From contig SLHB01000347.1 of NCBI GenBank assembly GCA_007136375.1, positions 1 to 7,510 of the forward strand: 7,510 bases of DNA, given 5' to 3'. This DNA is from Candidatus Hydrogenedentota bacterium. Its GTDB lineage: Bacteria; Hydrogenedentota; Hydrogenedentia; Hydrogenedentales; SLHB01. Made by a program: the position numbers and the translations under genes. The notes beneath the pieces were generated by a model. That model made no database searches and was not told the origin of the DNA. It worked only from the letters and a program-made list of their open reading frames with translations. Below are positions 6,185 through 7,510 of the stretch, one piece after another; positions within the stretch are counted from its first letter, which is position 1, and the number at the start of each line of letters is the position of its first letter.

Positions 6185-6784
6185 ATGCTCCTAAACGCCC
6201 CGGCCATGGAGCGCCTCGTGGACGCGTTCCGTCAGCTTCCGGGCATTGGACGGCGGAGCGCCGAGCGCTTGGCTCTTCACATTCTGACCGCGCCCGCGGA
6301 AGAAGCCGCGGCCCTTGGCGACGCCATCGCCCAGGCGCGGCGGCGCATCACCACGTGCTCACGCTGTTGCGACCTGACCGAAGGCGATCCCTGCGCGGTC
6401 TGCGCGGATCCCGCCCGGGACCATTCGCTCATCTGCGTGGTGGAGCGTCCCGCTGGCGCCATCGCCATTGAAAAAGGGCGGGGATTCCGGGGGGGATATC
6501 ATGTGCTGCACGGCGCCTTGAACCCTCTTGAAGGCATTGGACCCGATGAGCTCACCGTGGAGCATCTCTTGCACCGGCTGGATCACGAGTCCGTGGAAGA
6601 GGTCATCATCGCCACGAACGCGACGGCCGAGGGGGAGGCGACGGCCCACTACCTCGGAAAGCTTATCACCGCGAAAGGCGTCGCCGTCTCCCGGATCGCT
6701 CACGGCGTGCCCATGGGCGGCGGGCTGGAGTACGCCGACGACGCCACCCTCAGCCACGCCCTGGACGGGCGCATCCGGCTATAA
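6185..6784 (+). CDS. recR: Recombination mediator protein RecR
   Basis: With RecF/RecO, RecR helps load RecA on gapped single-stranded DNA during recombinational repair, as a ring-shaped DNA clamp. The 199-residue protein has every family part: an N-terminal helix-hairpin-helix (Q17-L-P-G-I-G-R-R-S-A-E-R), a zinc finger C58-x2-C61-x8-C70-x2-C73, a Toprim domain beginning near I83-C-V-V-E87 and including the E-V-I-I-A-T-N-A-T-A-E-G-E block (139-151), and a C-terminal Walker-B-like region S169-R-I-A-H-G-V-P-M-G-G-G-L-E-Y. Length matches typical RecR (about 200). The ATG lies nine bases after the def stop with only a weak GGCGG before it, so translational coupling to def is likely. The common neighbours dnaX and ybaB are not adjacent here. 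Confidence 0.97.
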   Translation: MLLNAPAMERLVDAFRQLPGIGRRSAERLALHILTAPAEEAAALGDAIAQARRRITTCSRCCDLTEGDPCAVCADPARDHSLICVVERPAGAIAIEKGRGFRGGYHVLHGALNPLEGIGPDELTVEHLLHRLDHESVEEVIIATNATAEGEATAHYLGKLITAKGVAVSRIAHGVPMGGGLEYADDATLSHALDGRIRL

Positions 6785-6807
6785 CTTTGCCCTAAGACCA
6801 GCTCTAG

Positions 6808-7510
6808 CTACCAGGCGGGATCGCCGTCTGGTGGAGCAGGCGCGGGAGACGGCGTTCCCGGCGGCTGCTCCAAGAAGACATGATGGAAGTTCTCTAGCGT
6901 ATACACCCCCCTCACGGTGAACCCGTCGATCTCGCTCGATCCTTGCAGCAGCGCATTGTATTGACTCGCCAGATTGCGCCGCAGATCGTTGTATAGCATG
7001 TCGAGGACGAACTGCATGGAGTGGGGCGTTCCCGTGCCCTGTTCCGGGTCGCACTCGAGGCGCAGCTCGATGGCCAGGTCCGTCCCGCTGATGTAGTCCG
7101 CCGTCGCGTGGATGTACTTAAGGCCCGACAAGGTCTCAAGGCCGATCTCCAGAATGGGATCGCCTTCCATCCCGCCCTGGGCCGCCAATGTGCCCGCGTA
7201 CGCGTACACGGCGCCTTGCTGGTTGTTCAGCAAAACCTCCAGAAAATGTCCGCCGCTCCAAGGCAGCGCGCTGTTCGGCCGGGGACCACCCCAACGCTCG
7301 TCCCGCCGCGCCACGGCCCCGCTGTCAAAGGCCAGGCGGCCGTCCATGCGCAAGCGGCCCGGCCGGACCTCCTCCAGGCCGGCCGCGTCCCACTCCACCA
7401 TGGGATTGCCGGCGAACACCTCCTGTTCGTTGAGGTGTTCTCGGATAACGGGGCCGAGTCTGCGGTGATTTACAAGGAAATTTAGGTTGAGCGCGCCGCC
7501 CGCGAAGGCC
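6808..7510 (-). CDS. C-terminal part of an unrecognised protein, runs off right edge
   Basis: Reading leftward, the frame is open from the right edge to TAG at 6810-6808, giving about 234 visible residues. A GTG at 7419 could be read as a start, but coding continues upstream without a stop (NFLVNHRRLGPVIREHLNEQ precedes it), so the true start is outside the window. The visible part mixes amphipathic beta strands (GGHFLEVLLNNQQGAVYAY, LETLSGLKYIHATADYISG, TDLAIELRLEC) with a helical segment (SMQFVLDMLYNDLRRNLASQ) and ends in a Pro/Ala tail (PPGTPSPAPAPPDGD). The pattern suggests an exported or envelope-associated beta-rich protein, but I recognise no family. It converges on recR with a 23-base gap. 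Confidence 0.7.
   Translation of the reverse strand, partial: AFAGGALNLNFLVNHRRLGPVIREHLNEQEVFAGNPMVEWDAAGLEEVRPGRLRMDGRLAFDSGAVARRDERWGGPRPNSALPWSGGHFLEVLLNNQQGAVYAYAGTLAAQGGMEGDPILEIGLETLSGLKYIHATADYISGTDLAIELRLECDPEQGTGTPHSMQFVLDMLYNDLRRNLASQYNALLQGSSEIDGFTVRGVYTLENFHHVFLEQPPGTPSPAPAPPDGDPAW

Noticed and set aside
6810..6832. ACCAG...CTGGT hairpin just past recR, considered as a terminator for the def-recR transcript
   Set aside because: It is imperfect, lies inside the convergent coding region, and has no T-run after it.

Overview
This GC-rich bacterial window (7,510 bases) reads as chromosome from a Gram-negative-type organism. A lipobox lipoprotein, several Sec signal peptides and a Skp/OmpH-like periplasmic protein imply an outer membrane. 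The secreted GH42-like/beta-galactosidase-like protein belongs to a group I associate from memory with Planctomycetota, Lentisphaerota, Hydrogenedentota and similar lineages. That taxonomic guess is weak. I see no mobile element, CRISPR array, tRNA or rRNA.

Left part, minus strand (1-1717). Reading leftward from a divergent promoter region, a small exported protein with the conserved ends of Skp/OmpH but almost none of its coiled-coil middle (1310-1717) is followed after 50 bases by a TPR lipoprotein with a C-terminal FxLYD-like domain (264-1259). These two probably form an envelope operon. A third minus-strand gene enters the left edge with only its signal peptide in view (1-104).

Middle (1718-2345) is a divergent control region. 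On the minus strand a TTGACA / TATTCT promoter has its -10 box enclosed by a 10-bp inverted repeat, which looks like a repressor operator. On the plus strand a TTGACT-17-TAGAAT promoter and a clear Shine-Dalgarno set the start of the next gene at 2346.

Centre (2346-4976) encodes an 876-residue exported protein with the layout of GH42-like glycosidases: beta-sandwich, helical stretch, TIM barrel, class-I-amidotransferase-like domain and C-terminal beta domain. By motif comparison from memory, both catalytic glutamates appear to be replaced, so it may be a pseudoenzyme. It also carries a near-consensus sigma70 promoter inside its reading frame.

Right part, plus strand (5123-6784), is a tight housekeeping cluster: a DinB-like metal-binding protein, peptide deformylase (def) and the recombination mediator RecR, separated by 24 and 9 bases. 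It meets a convergent, unrecognised minus-strand gene (6808-7510) that runs off the right edge.

The most interesting points are the apparent loss of catalytic residues in the GH42-like protein, the minimal Skp-like protein with its operator-like promoter, and the intragenic promoter. I cannot point to a clearly new multi-gene system here.
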